Source: Sinonovacula constricta
Taxonomy: Eukaryota; Mollusca; Bivalvia; Cardiida; Solecurtidae
DNA: 64,000 nucleotides
Direction: 5' to 3'
NCBI GenBank assembly: GCA_007844125.1
Contig: CM017563.1
Coordinates: 28,086,499 to 28,150,498, forward strand
Positions 11,524 to 23,810 of the stretch are shown here, in pieces. The first letter of the stretch is position 1; every line of letters starts with the position of its first letter. The notes below the pieces were generated by a model. It worked only from the letters and a program-made list of their open reading frames with translations. It was not told where the DNA came from and searched no databases. Made by a program: the position numbers and the translations under genes.

Positions 11524-12880
11524 TGCAACATTTTAATACCTAAAAGATATTAAATACATTAAATACATTTAATTCTCTACTAAAATATATATTGTAAACG
11601 ATATACTAAACTAACTGAATTACCAACCCAAGCTTAACTACTTACACACTTTTTCCCGTACTTTTTTCACTTAAAAACATCCTCGTAACTAGTGTGTAAC
11701 TTAATGTGTTATTTGTTCATAATCATTTGATTTCATGTTCATTTTTAGTTCAAAAAGTGCCAGCTCTAATCAGGAGTAGAAAACATTTCAATGGTGAAAA
11801 TTTTGAGAAACAGTTTCTTAGAGGTGTAATGCCTTTAAACAAAGAGCTGTCATAATCTTCTGCCAAATTGGGGTCCAGCCAATCAGAGAATGGGTTTATT
11901 AGGAATGTTTAGATTTTAAAGAGATTTCACCCCATCATGTGTCTTGTGGGTTTTAAAACATTAGTTATTGTTTGATTTGGATATGATATCTGTTAGACAT
12001 TGTATTAATTCAGTTTATGTAGGTGTTATCCTATATTATTAATTAAATATTTAATGAAATGCATTTATTCGGGGGTGGGGGGGTTACTTTCTTCACCTAG
12101 GTAGCTGGATCCGAGTCTGAGTCTAGTAATATTTAATCATAGGCTATATTATGATGGTGAGTTCCAATCTCCAAATTCATATTAGAGATTTTGCTTAACA
12201 TTTGTATTTTGTATTTTAATCTACATATTTCTTTGATTAGTTTGTGTCTATTCTTTCCGTAAAATGTCTGAAATGCTTGTAAATAACTAAGAGAACCGAG
12301 GTAAATATTTATTGTTGATCGTCAATTTTGTTCTATTTGAACACATTTAATGGGTTATAATTAACAGTTCGCATCAAACATTTCTTTGTGTCTATGAAGT
12401 AAAATACTCTGCTGATTTAAGTTTCAACTGTTTATAAAGACGTTTTTTTCCAGTTTTTTTCAATTTTGATCTGCTCTTCGATAATAAACTGTTTGCTCAG
12501 TACAAGGAAAATATTCAGCTAATATTAATTTCTAACTGGGAACATCAATGCAAATTACTTTTTTATAAACCCAGAAGAGTTTGCTTTGTGCATTTTCGTT
12601 TTTTCTGTATATTTTTTCTATTTTTTTTTTTTTAGTTATTTTCATGCATGTTTTATTTTCTTCAACATACATTGTATTGTATTGCATTTTGTACAAGGAA
12701 TACTATAAGGAAGTTTTGGTTTTGTAGTTTGTACAATAATTTGTAAAAATGGTCTCTGTTCAGAGCTCTTAAGCTTAACAAACATTATTCTTAATATCTC
12801 TGGCTTTGTCATATTATCTGCCACCAAACAACATGGGTTCATCAGAATTTAAAGACATTATCTCTAAAAAATTGTTTTTG
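11524..12880. other. AT-rich sequence, no feature seen
   Basis: Spacer between two oppositely oriented pearl-like elements. It includes a short G-run (about 12071-12087) and T-runs but no recognised gene or repeat. Confidence 0.5.
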
Positions 12881-13680
12881 TTTTTAGCTCACCTGAGCAC
12901 AATATCACCTGAGCACATGTGCTAAAGGTGAACCCCTTTGCCCGTCGTCCATTGTGAGGCGTCAACAATATTGCTTGTGAACACACTAGAGGCTGCAGTT
13001 TTTATCCAATCTTCATCAAACTTAGTCAGAATGTTTGTCTTCATGAAACATTGGATGAGATTGTTATTGGGTCACCTGGGATCGAAAAATAGGTCACTAG
13101 ATTAAATCTTAAAAAAAGCTTGTGAACATGCTAGAAGCCCCATTTATGGCCCAATCTTCACCAAACTTGATCAGAATGTTTGCCTGCATAAAATCTTGGG
13201 TAAGTTCGTAACTGGGTCACGTGGGGTCAAAAAGTAGGTCACTAGGTCAAATCTTATAAAAAGCTTGTGAACACACTAGAGGCCACATTTATGGACAAAT
13301 GTTCACTAAACATGGTCAGAATGTTTGTCTGCATGAAATCTTGTGTGAGTTTGTAACAAGGTCACATGAGGTCAAAAACTCACTAGTTCAAGTTTCAGAA
13401 AAAGACTTGTGAAAATGCTTAAAGGATACATTGATGGTCCAATCTTCACCAAACTTGGCCAGAATGTTTTCCAGAATGAAATCTTAAGATATGTTATGAA
13501 CTTGGTCACATGAATTAAGTATGTCACTATGTCAAATTCTTGAAAATGTAATCAGCCCAGTGGCCACAATAATGGTCCAATCTTCACCAAAGATTTCTGA
13601 AGTAAATAACTCTTAATTACTTGCAGCCTACTAGAAGCCCGTGTCTGCTGAGCGATGAAGGGCCATCATGGCTCTCTTTT
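12881..13680 (-). mobile_element. Pearl/CvA-like tandem-core element, copy C (inverted)
   Basis: Reverse-complement copy of the same family. It opens with TTTTTAGCTCACCTGAGCAC and ends with GAAGGGCCATCATGGCTCTC. It has about four cores (GGTCACTAGGTCAAATCTTA, CAGAATGTTTGTCTGCATGA). The tail hairpin is rearranged, with CACCTGAGCAC duplicated at 12891 and 12907. It faces copy B across 1.36 kb. Confidence 0.8.
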
Positions 13681-14475
13681 ATTATTATGTAGGAGACTAA
13701 ACTAATTACTTCTACAGTGCAGTCAAACTAAAGTTGAAATATGTGCACTGTGCTCAAGAAGTATTATTATTGTACTGCATGTTATTGAAAAAATTACTGA
13801 TAAAACATTTGTGAACAAGCATTTAATTATAAATGGGGAACTACATTTGCATTAAAAAGATGCAGATTTCTGAACACAGGATTTCCATTGCCAACATATA
13901 TGTGTGTAGGATTTTAGTGCCTCTCAACTTGTTCACTCTTTTTGGTATTTTCTAAATGTACATTAGATTGTATTGCATGTTGTACAAGGATAAATTGGTT
14001 CCTCATTGTGTTATTACTGCTTCTGAGAAAACTAGTCAGGGTTTTTGTTTCCATTTTATTTGATATGCCTATTTAATACATCCTGTTGTATTGTACGTGC
14101 ATAAAAATATTTGGAAAACAGTTTCTCTGAACAGGCTAGCCATTTTATTTAATTAATGTGCATTACAAATGGTTTATTTAACCTTCCTTTTCAAGATGGG
14201 ATACTTTAAATTGGTGTATAATTGCATTAATTTTTTCTTGTTGTTCATATTCCTGGTTTTATTTTCCTTCTAAATTTTGAAGTTTATTTGTTCATTTCTT
14301 ACTCCTTACATGTACAATGCCTCTAAAAAGGGCAGCATTTTGTCCTTTTTTGTCTTGGTCATAACTTCCTCTATTTACTCCACTTACACACAACAATGCT
14401 GCATGGATACCCTACACGCTGGATCACACATACAATTAATAAATGTTAACCATGTGTTTGAACAGACCAGCTTTT
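13681..14475. other. AT-rich sequence, no feature seen
   Basis: No repeat or gene recognised. The open frame at 14277-14501 has a hydrophobic composition typical of translated AT-rich DNA and ends in the 17-bp array. Confidence 0.5.
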
Positions 14476-15385
14476 TTTCAATAGACCACCTGTTTGAATA
14501 GACCAGCCACTTGAAAAGACCAGCTGTTTGAATAGACCAGCTGCTTGAATAGACCAGCTGTTTGAATAGACCAGCTGCTTGAATAGACCAGCTGTTTGAA
14601 TAGACCAGCTGTTTGAATAGACCAGCTGTTTGAATAGACCAGCTATTTGAATAGACCAGCTGCTTGAAAAGACCAGCTGTTTGAATAGACCAGCTATTTG
14701 AATAGACCAGCTGTTTGAATAGACCAGCTGAATGAATAGACCAGCTGTTTGAATAGACCAGCTGTTTGAATAGACCAGCTGTTTGAATAGACTAGCTATT
14801 TGAATAGACCAGCTGTTTCAATAGACCAGCTGTTTCAATAGACCAGCTGTTTGAATAGACCAGCTGTTTGAATAGACCAGCTGTTTGAATAGACCAGCTG
14901 CTTGAATAGACCAGCTGTTTGAATAGACCAGCTGTTTGAATAGACCAGCTATTTGAATAGACCAGCTGTTTGAATAGACCAGCTGCTTGAATAGACCAGC
15001 TGTTTGAATAGACCAGCTGCTTAAACAGACCAGCTGTTTCAACAGACCAGCTGTTTTGTGTTTCAATAGACCAGCTGTTTAAACAGACCAGCTGTTTCAA
15101 CAGACCAGCTGTCTTGTGTTTGAATAGACCAGCTGTTTGAATAGACCAGCTGTTTGAATAGACCAGCTGTTTCACTAGACCAGCTGTTTCAACAGACCAG
15201 CTGTTTTGTGTTTGAATAGACCAGCTGTTTTGTGTTTGAATAGACCAGCTGTTTTGTGTTTGAACAGACCAGCTGTTTGAATTGACCAGTTGTTTGAACA
15301 GAGCAGCTGTCTGAATACACAAGGTATCAGAAAAGACCAGCTGTATGAACAGACCAGCTGTCTGAATAGACCAGCCGTTTTGAGA
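14476..15385. repeat. 17-bp tandem repeat array
   Basis: About 50 copies of TGTTTGAATAGACCAGC, varying at TGTTTG/TGCTTG/TATTTG/TGTTTC. From about 15050 rightwards some units carry an extra TTTGTGT, giving 24-bp variants. Minus-strand frames of up to 232 codons run through it because 3 x 17 = 51 bp contains no stop; the periodic peptide (GLFKQLVYSNSWS-type) is an artefact. Confidence 0.95.
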
Positions 15386-15519
15386 AACTGTTCTTTCAAT
15401 TTCATGTGCCATAATTTCACATACTACATGCCAATATAAAAACATGAACTTTTGCTTTTTTCGCTTACCATCATAAAATCCCATTTGCATATCTAGCTTG
15501 ATTGTTTGTTTTTTGGTAA

Positions 15520-15945
15520 TGGTTAACTGTCAAAATTCAATAAATTTGGTAAAAATTAACAGTCAAAAATTGAACAAATTTGGTATAGGTTAACTGTCAA
15601 AATTCAACAAATATGGTATAGGTTAACAGTCAAAATTCAACAAATTTGGTGTAGGTTAAGTGTCAAAAATTGAAAAAATTTGGTATAGGTTAACTGTAAA
15701 AATTTAACAAATTTGGTATAGGTTAACTGTCAAAATTCAACAAATTTGGTATAGGTTAACTGTCAAAATTTAACAAATTTGGTTTAGGTTAACTGTCAAA
15801 ATTCAACAAATTTGGTATAGATTAACTGTCAAAATTCAACAAATTTGCTATAGGTTAACCGTCAAATTTCAACAAATATGGTATAGGTTAACCGTCAAAA
15901 TTCAACAAAATTAATATGGTAAAGGTTAACTGTCAGATACTACCT
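15520..15945. repeat. 33-bp tandem repeat array
   Basis: About thirteen copies of a 33-bp unit: GGTATAGGTTAACTGTC followed by AAAATTCAACAAATTT. Each copy contains the palindrome GTTAAC. It lies 135 bp after the 17-bp array but shares no unit sequence with it. Confidence 0.95.
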
Positions 15946-17099
15946 ATAAAATAGGGCATGGTTTCAGTAAAGATCTTCAATGAAACAATATTAAAGTTAT
16001 TTTAGAATGAAAATATTTTTTCCAAGTCAAAAAGGGCTTCAACACATTCAAATTTCACAAGCTGACATTTATTTTTAAAACTAGATTTGAATGTTCCAAT
16101 TTTTCTTCTAGATCTTGTACCTAATCTGTGTTGATTTATCATGTCATACAGTGACCTTCTACTTAACATCATTATATAATCCTTTATTTGTTCTTAAATG
16201 TGGTATCTGACATTTTGAGAAATAACACTGACAAGGGTGTCAACAACATAAGGTAATGGTACCCACGTCCCAATACAATTGTCCACAGTTTAATGACACT
16301 ACGCCATTTTATAAGATAAAAAAAAAAAAAGTCCTCACATCAGGTCTAATGGATAAAGGGAACAAGGACTTTATGTAAAGTAAGTCAGTAAAGTAGTTAG
16401 CTCTTTATAGTTCAATCTAGCAAAAAACTTCATTTTTATACTTTCATGACAATAGCTAGAAAATATTAATTTCTATATTTTTAGTAAAAACTTATTACAT
16501 AGTTTCATTTTAGGTTGAATAAAAATCGAAAATGCTTGTTTTAATGCCGCCGCTATTCTAAATCCCTACCATGGTTGCAAATAAAACTTGTTCCTTAAGT
16601 GGTGACCACAAATGCTGTACACACAGTGAATGCTATATACTAGCCAGATGGTCTCATGTTGTGCGTTAGTGGCTGAGGGCAAGAATTTCCTGGATGAATG
16701 CTTAGGTGGTTAAGTATATGACAGCCTGGAAGACTAAGATATGAGGATCATTGCTACAGGGTCCACAAAATCTGGTCAATCAAGACAACTTCTACCGAAA
16801 TACTCTTGAAACATTTTATGACATGGCCAGCTGAGTGGGCAAGGTCCGATCTTGACCCACACACTCACACCCACCCATCCAACTCCTCTCTCGATAAATC
16901 CAGGCCTGAAGCAGGTTTGGTAAGTCATCTGTGCCATATACTTTTTGTTTTGAAATATTCTGTACCAATGATAGTGTTTTTTCTGCAGTAATATGGACAT
17001 TACCATAATGTGTACACATAATAAATATCACCATCTCAATATTTTTTTAATGCATATAAGAGACCAATTATGATCATTATAGCAACATGCAGCTATTCT
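15946..17099. other. AT-rich spacer, no confident feature
   Basis: Contains a poly-A run near 16319-16330. Short open frames on both strands at 16776-17034 overlap one another and look accidental. Confidence 0.5.
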
Positions 17100-17225
17100 A
17101 ATGGTGGATGACCCCCAGATAACTGTCTAGGTAGAACCACTTAGCTGGAAGACTTTCCCACATCATACTTCGAATGGGACTCAAACCCATGCAGTGAGAG
17201 GCTCAGAAGCCAGAGGAGTTACACA
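17100..17225 (-). repeat. Possible tRNA-like SINE fragment
   Basis: Read on the minus strand, GGGTTTGAGTCCC is a good RNA polymerase III B-box, and a downstream block with CCAGCTAAGTGGTTCTACC resembles the body of tRNA-derived SINEs. No clear A-box, target duplication or second copy was found, so this may be a fragment or coincidence. Confidence 0.35.
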
Positions 17226-18704
17226 TTATTGAATTTCATACAGGAAGTACAACATAACAAGATAAACATAACAATTATCTTATTAATCAAGTAAGATTTA
17301 ATGGAAACCACATGCACATAACTGATTTTCTCACTTAGATCACTTAGTGATAAGTCTGTATTCTTGCATGTCACGCATAAATACACAATACAAGTAACAT
17401 CATAGACTGATATACAAAAACACAGTTTCAAAAATTTATGTTGACCTGCTGCTTGACTCTGTATAATTATTAGTATAGTATATGTACAGAGCCTACAGTA
17501 GATCAACGTAAATATATAGATACATGTGAACTCTCCCACTTTTTTTGGAGACTCTCACTGTTAAGGTTTAAAATTCTTTGAAAATGCGAGGTGCTTTACA
17601 CATTTTCATAAATCCCCCTACTTGAAAACACATATATTCCTTCTTTGTTTATATGAAAATCACAAAACTCCAACTTTGCAAGAGAAAGATCACATGTATG
17701 TAGAGTACCTATAATTTTAAAAACAAAATACAATTTACACTTACTAATAGCTAATAGCTTACCTAGTATGTTCATATGTAACGCTGACAAAATCTAAGTG
17801 GTGTACCTCCTTACACATGTCAAGTCGTACAGGACACAACTGAGTCGGTGTTACCGTAATGTATAATGCTTGCCTATAACCACACTGCACTTCCGATAGG
17901 CACAAGTTGCTAATTCTGACGCATCGTCTGGCTACAATTTTGTCTTAAGATAACGAAATACGAAGAAACAATCGATCTACCAACACAGTGGCATTTTCAC
18001 AATTTAATCGCTCACGTCTTTACACCAATCTAACGTTGGTTTGAAAATAAACGGGTACACACTGAACATCATGTCCTAGATCTTGACCCTTCCGCTAATT
18101 CGGTCGTACACGATCACTACGGTATATATATATACACGTTATTTGGCAGAAGTGTCGCTTGTGGCAGCGGCTGCTAATGGTTTCTTGTCTATCCAAAGAA
18201 CTAGAACCTGAACATTGTGCATACTTTAGCGAGATGAACTCATGAGCATATGTAATTTAATTAAAAATACATAAAGATATATCCTTTTTATACCAGCTCA
18301 TTTAATAAACTTATTGCACTATCATGTTATGATAGTATTATTGGATTAGATATATGTAATTTATATGTAATAATAATTGCAATATTTTCATGTCGTTTGA
18401 GCCTTATTTATATTTACCACATTATTATTTAAGATATCATATAAATTAGATATTGATATATAGCTTTGTTTTATTCATAAATGGATAAACCACAGACACT
18501 ATAGTATGTTGATGTTTGATGCTATATATGTAGATATGGCTTATCACCTAGCGAAGTAAGAACATGTTTATTTGCACGTTTAAATGTCATTTGTAAGCTG
18601 AGGATTAACGGTACAGTGGTTATAATATCTTCCCAAGAACATTACTTTGAAAAGCCATGCATTTTGTTCCATAATAAATAATAAACACACGAAGTGATGT
18701 ATCA
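17226..18704. other. AT-rich sequence, no feature seen
   Basis: Short TA-rich tract near 18124-18134. No gene, RNA or repeat family recognised. Confidence 0.5.
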
Positions 18705-19215
18705 ATTGACAAATAGTTTCCACATCATTGAAGATCCCTCATCTTGGCAACCATCTTTGATGGCAACTTCAGGGGATATTCAGATAAATTGTAGGGATTT
18801 TCAGATAAATTGTAGGGATTTTCAGATGAATTGTATACATAGAAGCGTTAATTTTATTTTTTTATAATTTCCTAATTAGTGCTCCAAAATTAAAAGCTAC
18901 ACACCAACGGAAAGCTCTTGAAATTCGTATTTTTATAATACAACATTTTTGAAAAATTATATAAATGCACAAAGAATCAATACACAGAAATAAATAAAGT
19001 TAACAGTGTATCCTTTTTTTTTTTTTTTTACCTTTTAAACTATCAAAATATAGTTTTGATATTTTAATACTTCATAAAAGCTGTTAAAACAGATGTAAAA
19101 TTCAGTAAAATAGACGGAAAAACTATGGTGAGTTTAGCACATATTTCCAGATTTTGGCCTGCATTAGCTTCTGCCTTCAAAGATAGCTACCTTAAACTGT
19201 CTTATCAGTGCCTTT
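18705..19215 (+). repeat. Dispersed repeat, copy 1 of 2 in the window
   Basis: Collinear with 62557-63075 over about 510 bp: both share AATAGTTTCCAC, GGAAAGCTCTTGAAATTC, ATAAATGCACAAAGAAT, ACTATCAAAATATAGTTTTG and CCTGCATTAGCTTCTGCC, with scattered substitutions and indels. This copy also carries a local triplication of ATTTTCAGATAAATTGTAGG near 18778-18835. Non-coding; class unknown, as no terminal repeat or poly-A tail is evident. Confidence 0.8.
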
Positions 19216-20928
19216 AATATCACATATCTGTAATCACAGATATAACTATTACTTATTGCAAGACTGTTTTATTTTGTTCTTCGTATGAATAGCATCCTTT
19301 ACTATCACCTCAGCTTATTTTACTGCCATTTATTGAAACCATTTATTGGTATTTTCACAATAAACCAATTTGTTGTTAAAAGGGTATTAGAGTGGAAACT
19401 TCAAAAATAGCGCTTGTGTGATTGTGTTTATGTTGTTGTTTTACTAGTTTAAATAGCAAAATATTAATTTGTTGTACATTTATAATATTTTATCAAACAT
19501 ACACGGTGTGACAAAATAGACGACAAAAGTCGTTCTACTAGTAGCAAGAAACATCAAGGGAAGTAACTCCGTTTTTCCTTTTTTTGGTTACCTGCAAATT
19601 CGGTTCCAAATTGTAGTACTATAGCGCCATAAAGGTTGACTAGACAACTCGTGCCAAGCCAACACGCGCTAGGTAAAAGTCAAGCCAACTCGTCCCATAT
19701 ACACACTATGCATAATGCTTCGAGGAATTTGTATAGTGGGGTGTTAATTGCTGTTTGCCATATGTAATTATGTGTCTCCTGTATCTATTTTTTCTTTTTT
19801 TTTTTCAGGAAGGACATGGCAACGATAGCAAGAGAAATGTTTTGAACAAGCATATCTAGTATATTTTATGTTTACATATCACCTCTATATATTTTATGTT
19901 TACATATCACCTCTAGCTTTCATTTATTCCTGTAATGTACTGATACAAATATTTATACATGCATGCATACATACATACAAACATACATACACACATAATC
20001 AAAGCGCTGAAAGCGTTGGAAGACTGGCGCGCCGGTTGAAAGCGTAGTTCCAAGGGAGTAATCAAGATGTCTTGAACGGCGAAATGCACATTAAGGAATT
20101 GGAAAGATTGCTGTTGATGGTCTTACATTGGCTGTCATAGGGGAGCAATGAATAACAATTAGTAGTTTTCATATAAGAATTTAATGTAACAAAACTTTGA
20201 AAAACATTTGAAGATGAACAAAAGAGAGGTGGAGAAGAACAAAAGAATCAAACTTTTCCTGCACAGATATCATTACTCGAAACATATGAAACTATGTGTA
20301 TGTTCTTTTCGTTTGTACGTGACAGTCACTATCAACAACATTAGCAAATAATTCAGTATATTCAGGGATTTTAACAGATCCAGATATTTGCATTTTGATG
20401 CAAGGAAAATTGAGGTTTTCCAGTTTTGACCTCACCTAAATCTTAGGTTGGGGGTCATTTTGATGCAGAAGCGCAGAATAAGTGGTCAAATTTTGCAATA
20501 ATAACCATAAATGTAGTATGTAAAGTATTTAAAAAATGAAGTAAATACTAATTGGACCCTTGTAAATATATGGAAATGAAGTTAAAGCAATTTTACAATT
20601 AGTTAAGTTCGTGAACACATGATTTGACTTGTGTCAATCTGATCATGACCCCTTGAAAATTGTCAAAGAAATTCTCAACATAAGTGAAAGCTATTGAAAT
20701 CCCTGAGTATACAGTACCGTGGTGATAACCATTAACCTGGCTGTTGTAATTGGTTCATGCAATAGAAGTACAGTGACTGTCAACAGTAGCACAGCATGAA
20801 GGTTACGTGAACGGTTGCGGTCATCAGTATTGTAACATATATGTACATATGTAACATACATTCCACCAATGGATGTCACTGCCACCTTAATATTGCTTAG
20901 GAAACTCTCAATCCACAGAAGCTTACAA
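19216..20928. other. AT-rich sequence with small simple repeats
   Basis: Holds a 29-bp direct duplication (unit with TTTTATGTTTACATATCACC, 19858-19915) and a CATA/TACA microsatellite at about 19957-19998. No gene recognised. Confidence 0.6.
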
Positions 20929-20990
20929 AAATGGCAATCCACGCTAGATTTTCCCGCAATTTTGGTCACGTGACTGATTTGTTTATAATC
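20929..20990. repeat. Left copy of a ~60-bp direct repeat
   Basis: Shares GTCACGTGACTGATTTGTTT and a looser match upstream (AAAATGGC, ACGCTA, CCCGC) with 21897-21953. The pair brackets the nested inverted-repeat element, suggesting an old local duplication. It contains the E-box palindrome CACGTG. Confidence 0.7.
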
Positions 20991-21326
20991 GTAGCCTCCT
21001 GTATTTAGGTCTAGATTTCAAGACAAAAAATGCCGAAGTCAGTTAGCTTATTAAACTAACAACACACCACAAACGTTACGAAAAATGTATTATCTGAAGT
21101 TAACGATAAAAAACCCTTCTAGTTCTAATGCAGTTATGATCAGCTTCCGCCACAACTGAAGTAGTGTCAACAATGAAATGCACAAGGCCCACGTAACTTA
21201 AGAGACTGAAACAGTTACAATCCTAATTTTTACGTCGATCGCAACAATGCATTAACATAAATATTTGCCAACTTACTTACGGTCCTTGAAAGCTGAGCAG
21301 AAACTCAGTCAAAAGCACTCCGATCT

Positions 21327-21884
21327 CAAACTCCCCGCAGTGATTACTTCCCTTGACAGTACATTATATCACTGCCACCAGCAAGACATTCGCCCAAATA
21401 CAGGCGGATAGTTTGTTGTTGTTTTTTTTCCTGGACTTATCTCCTCAAAATATAGTACCTTTCCTTTAAAAATATCAATTTATCATATTAAAAATAAAAA
21501 GTAATTTAAAATATGAAAAAAATATGAAATTCAATCTCCTCACAGCGATTACGTCATGCTACTTAAATAATAATATAATGTACTGTCAAGGGAAGTAATC
21601 ACTGCGGGGAGTTTGTATGAAATTATGAAATTCAAATTTCACCGCACTGTACAGAATACAACTAATTTTATTTATTAAAATCCCGTCTTTGTAATCAGCT
21701 ACATTAAAATGCCGCTTTTTCTCGTTACATAAAAAAACAATTTTGACACACTTTCTTTCGTAGCGTGTTTACGGAGGCCGCCATGTTTACTTCACGTGAT
21801 AACCTATCGTCACGTGATCCTTGCTCCTTGCTGGGGGCAGAGATTTAAGTAGCAACGCGTGACGTAATCGCTGTGAGGAGATTG
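21327..21884. mobile_element. Non-autonomous TIR element with a 9-bp target duplication (outer)
   Basis: Terminal inverted repeats: the left end CAAACTCCCCGCAGTGATT and the right end, read in reverse complement, CAATCTCCTCACAGCGATT, matching at 17 of the first 21 positions. The direct repeat CTCCGATCT flanks it at 21318-21326 and 21885-21893. Removing the inner insertion leaves about 465 bp. The interior is AT-rich and non-coding. The duplication length suggests a Mutator-like transposase, but none is present here. Confidence 0.85.
21532..21615. mobile_element. 84-bp deletion derivative of the same family, nested and inverted (inner)
   Basis: Starts CAATCTCCTCACAGCGATT and ends AATCACTGCGGGGAGTTTG: the same two asymmetric ends as the outer element, in opposite order, so it is inserted in reverse. 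The 9-bp direct repeat TATGAAATT flanks it at 21523-21531 and 21616-21624. It is little more than the two ends joined. Its right end is the exact 40-bp reverse complement of the outer left end (21329-21368 against 21574-21613). Confidence 0.85.
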
Positions 21885-21955
21885 CTCCGATCTATCCAAA
21901 ATGACGACCAACGCTATCTCCCGCTTGTCACGTGACTGATTTGTTTGTAATCGTT

Positions 21956-22984
21956 CTTTTAATATCCTTTCATATTTGTTCGAAAAACAACATTACATTG
22001 TTTCCTTGTTTTTATTTGTCGCATTTCCTTACAAAGGTTTGCATTCCTTCGTAATATTTGTGTTTTCTAAAAACGCACTACTTCTTATGCCGCACAACTA
22101 CTTGAATACGCTCTCGTGGTCGCAATGATACACCCGATGTTAAAAACCGCGCGTCGCAGGGTTCACAGCATCGTTACTTAAGACTGGCGCATGCGCACCA
22201 GTCTAAAAATGATTATTGATACAATGTAAAAAAAAATATGTCAGAAGAAAGAAAACGATGAGTGTGGCACATATTTTATATATGATAAGTAAAATGATGT
22301 GATTTTTGCGTTCATATCAACAAGGTAGGACTTTTTATACATACTGATGCATTGTCGTATTTCTCCCTGAGAGAGAAGAGCAGGTGTTGTGATTTCTTGA
22401 ATTTTTGGTGCTGGTAACGTGTAAGTGCCATCTCGGAGACTAGCTGCATGGGAAGTGCCACTTCATCGGCTTCTTCCAGCAACAGAGGGGGCAGTACATA
22501 AAACGATGGCGCGAGTTGTGTGATATTGGGGCGACTTTTACCTGGCGCGAGCTGGTTTGGGGCGAGCTACATGGCATTCCTTTAAAGCAACTTGGTCACA
22601 GTGTTACATATTTACATGATACATTACACCATACCAGTCGCACATGTATTGGAGTTATTACATTACTACAAAAGCAATTAGAATTCTGTTTATAACTGAT
22701 GTAAACACATGACATACTACCGAAAGAGAAATAAAGAGATATACTTCCTTAAAACGGCTACAGTTGCAAAGCGTCTCAAATCGTTTGATCTTTTAATGGC
22801 AGCAGAATTATAATCTAGTGATTAGAGGTAAATTGTATTGTAGTTATGAATTGTTTTTAACAAAAGTGGAAAAAATGCTAATTTGACCAATTGTGACCAA
22901 GTTGATGTAAATGCACAAAGCATAATTATCCATTTATGTGCCGGGTCTAATATTCTGCAAAGACAATTCCAATATTCAAACAAT
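21956..22984. other. No gene seen; one palindrome
   Basis: Contains an interrupted palindrome at 22180-22203 (AGACTGG ... CCAGTCT around GCATGC). Otherwise unremarkable AT-rich sequence. Confidence 0.5.
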
Positions 22985-23810
22985 TTGTTGTGTGTTGAGT
23001 AAAATTAATGATCTTTCTATCACACGGATGTTGAGTTTACTTTAGAAAGAAACAGTTCTTGTGTGCTGAGTAATATCGATGATCTTTCTATCACACACTC
23101 AGATGTTGTGAACAAACGTCAGACTGAAACAGTGCTTGTGTGCTGAGAAATATTAATGATCTTTCTATCATACACTCAGATCTTGTGAACAAACGTCTGA
23201 CTGAAACAGTTCTTGTGTGCTTAGTAATGCCGATGATATTTCTATCATACAGATGTTGCGTTTACTTAAGACAGAAACAGTTCTTGTGTGCTGAGTAATG
23301 CCGATGATATTTCTATCATACAGATGTTGTGTTTACTTAAGACAGAAACAGTTCTTGTGTGCTGAGTAATGCCGATGATATTTCTATCATACAGATGTTG
23401 TGTTTACTTAAGACAGAAACAGTTCTTGTGTGCTGAGTAATGCCGATGATATATATTACACAGATGTTGTGTTTACTTCAGACAGAAATAGTGCTTGTGT
23501 GCTGGGTATTATTGATGATCTTTCTAACATACAGATGTTGGGTTTACTTAAGACAGAAATAGTGCTTGTGTGCTGGGTATTATTGATGATCTTTCTATCA
23601 TACAGATGTTGGGTTTACTTAAGACAGAAATAGTGCTTGTGTGCTGGGTAATATTGATGATCTTTCTGTCATACAGATGTTGTTTACTTAAGACAGAAAT
23701 AGTGAATGTGTGCTGGGTAATATCGATGATCTTTCTAACATACAGATGTTGAGTTTACTTAAGACAAAAATAGTGCTTGTGTGCTGTTGTGTGTTGAGTA
23801 ATACACTATA
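22985..23810. repeat. 71-bp tandem repeat array
   Basis: About eleven copies of a 71-bp unit: GTGCTTGTGTGCTGGGTA, then GATGATCTTTCTATCATACA, then GATGTTGTGTTTACTTAAGA. The period is exact between 23561 and 23632. The left copies are more divergent and carry CACTCAGATGTTGTGAAC. Open frames at 23430-23752 are repeat by-products. Confidence 0.95.

Noticed and set aside
14792..15490. 232-codon minus-strand open frame with a periodic peptide
   Set aside because: It lies almost wholly in the 17-bp array; 51 bp (three units) happens to be stop-free, and overlapping frames on the same strand are also open.
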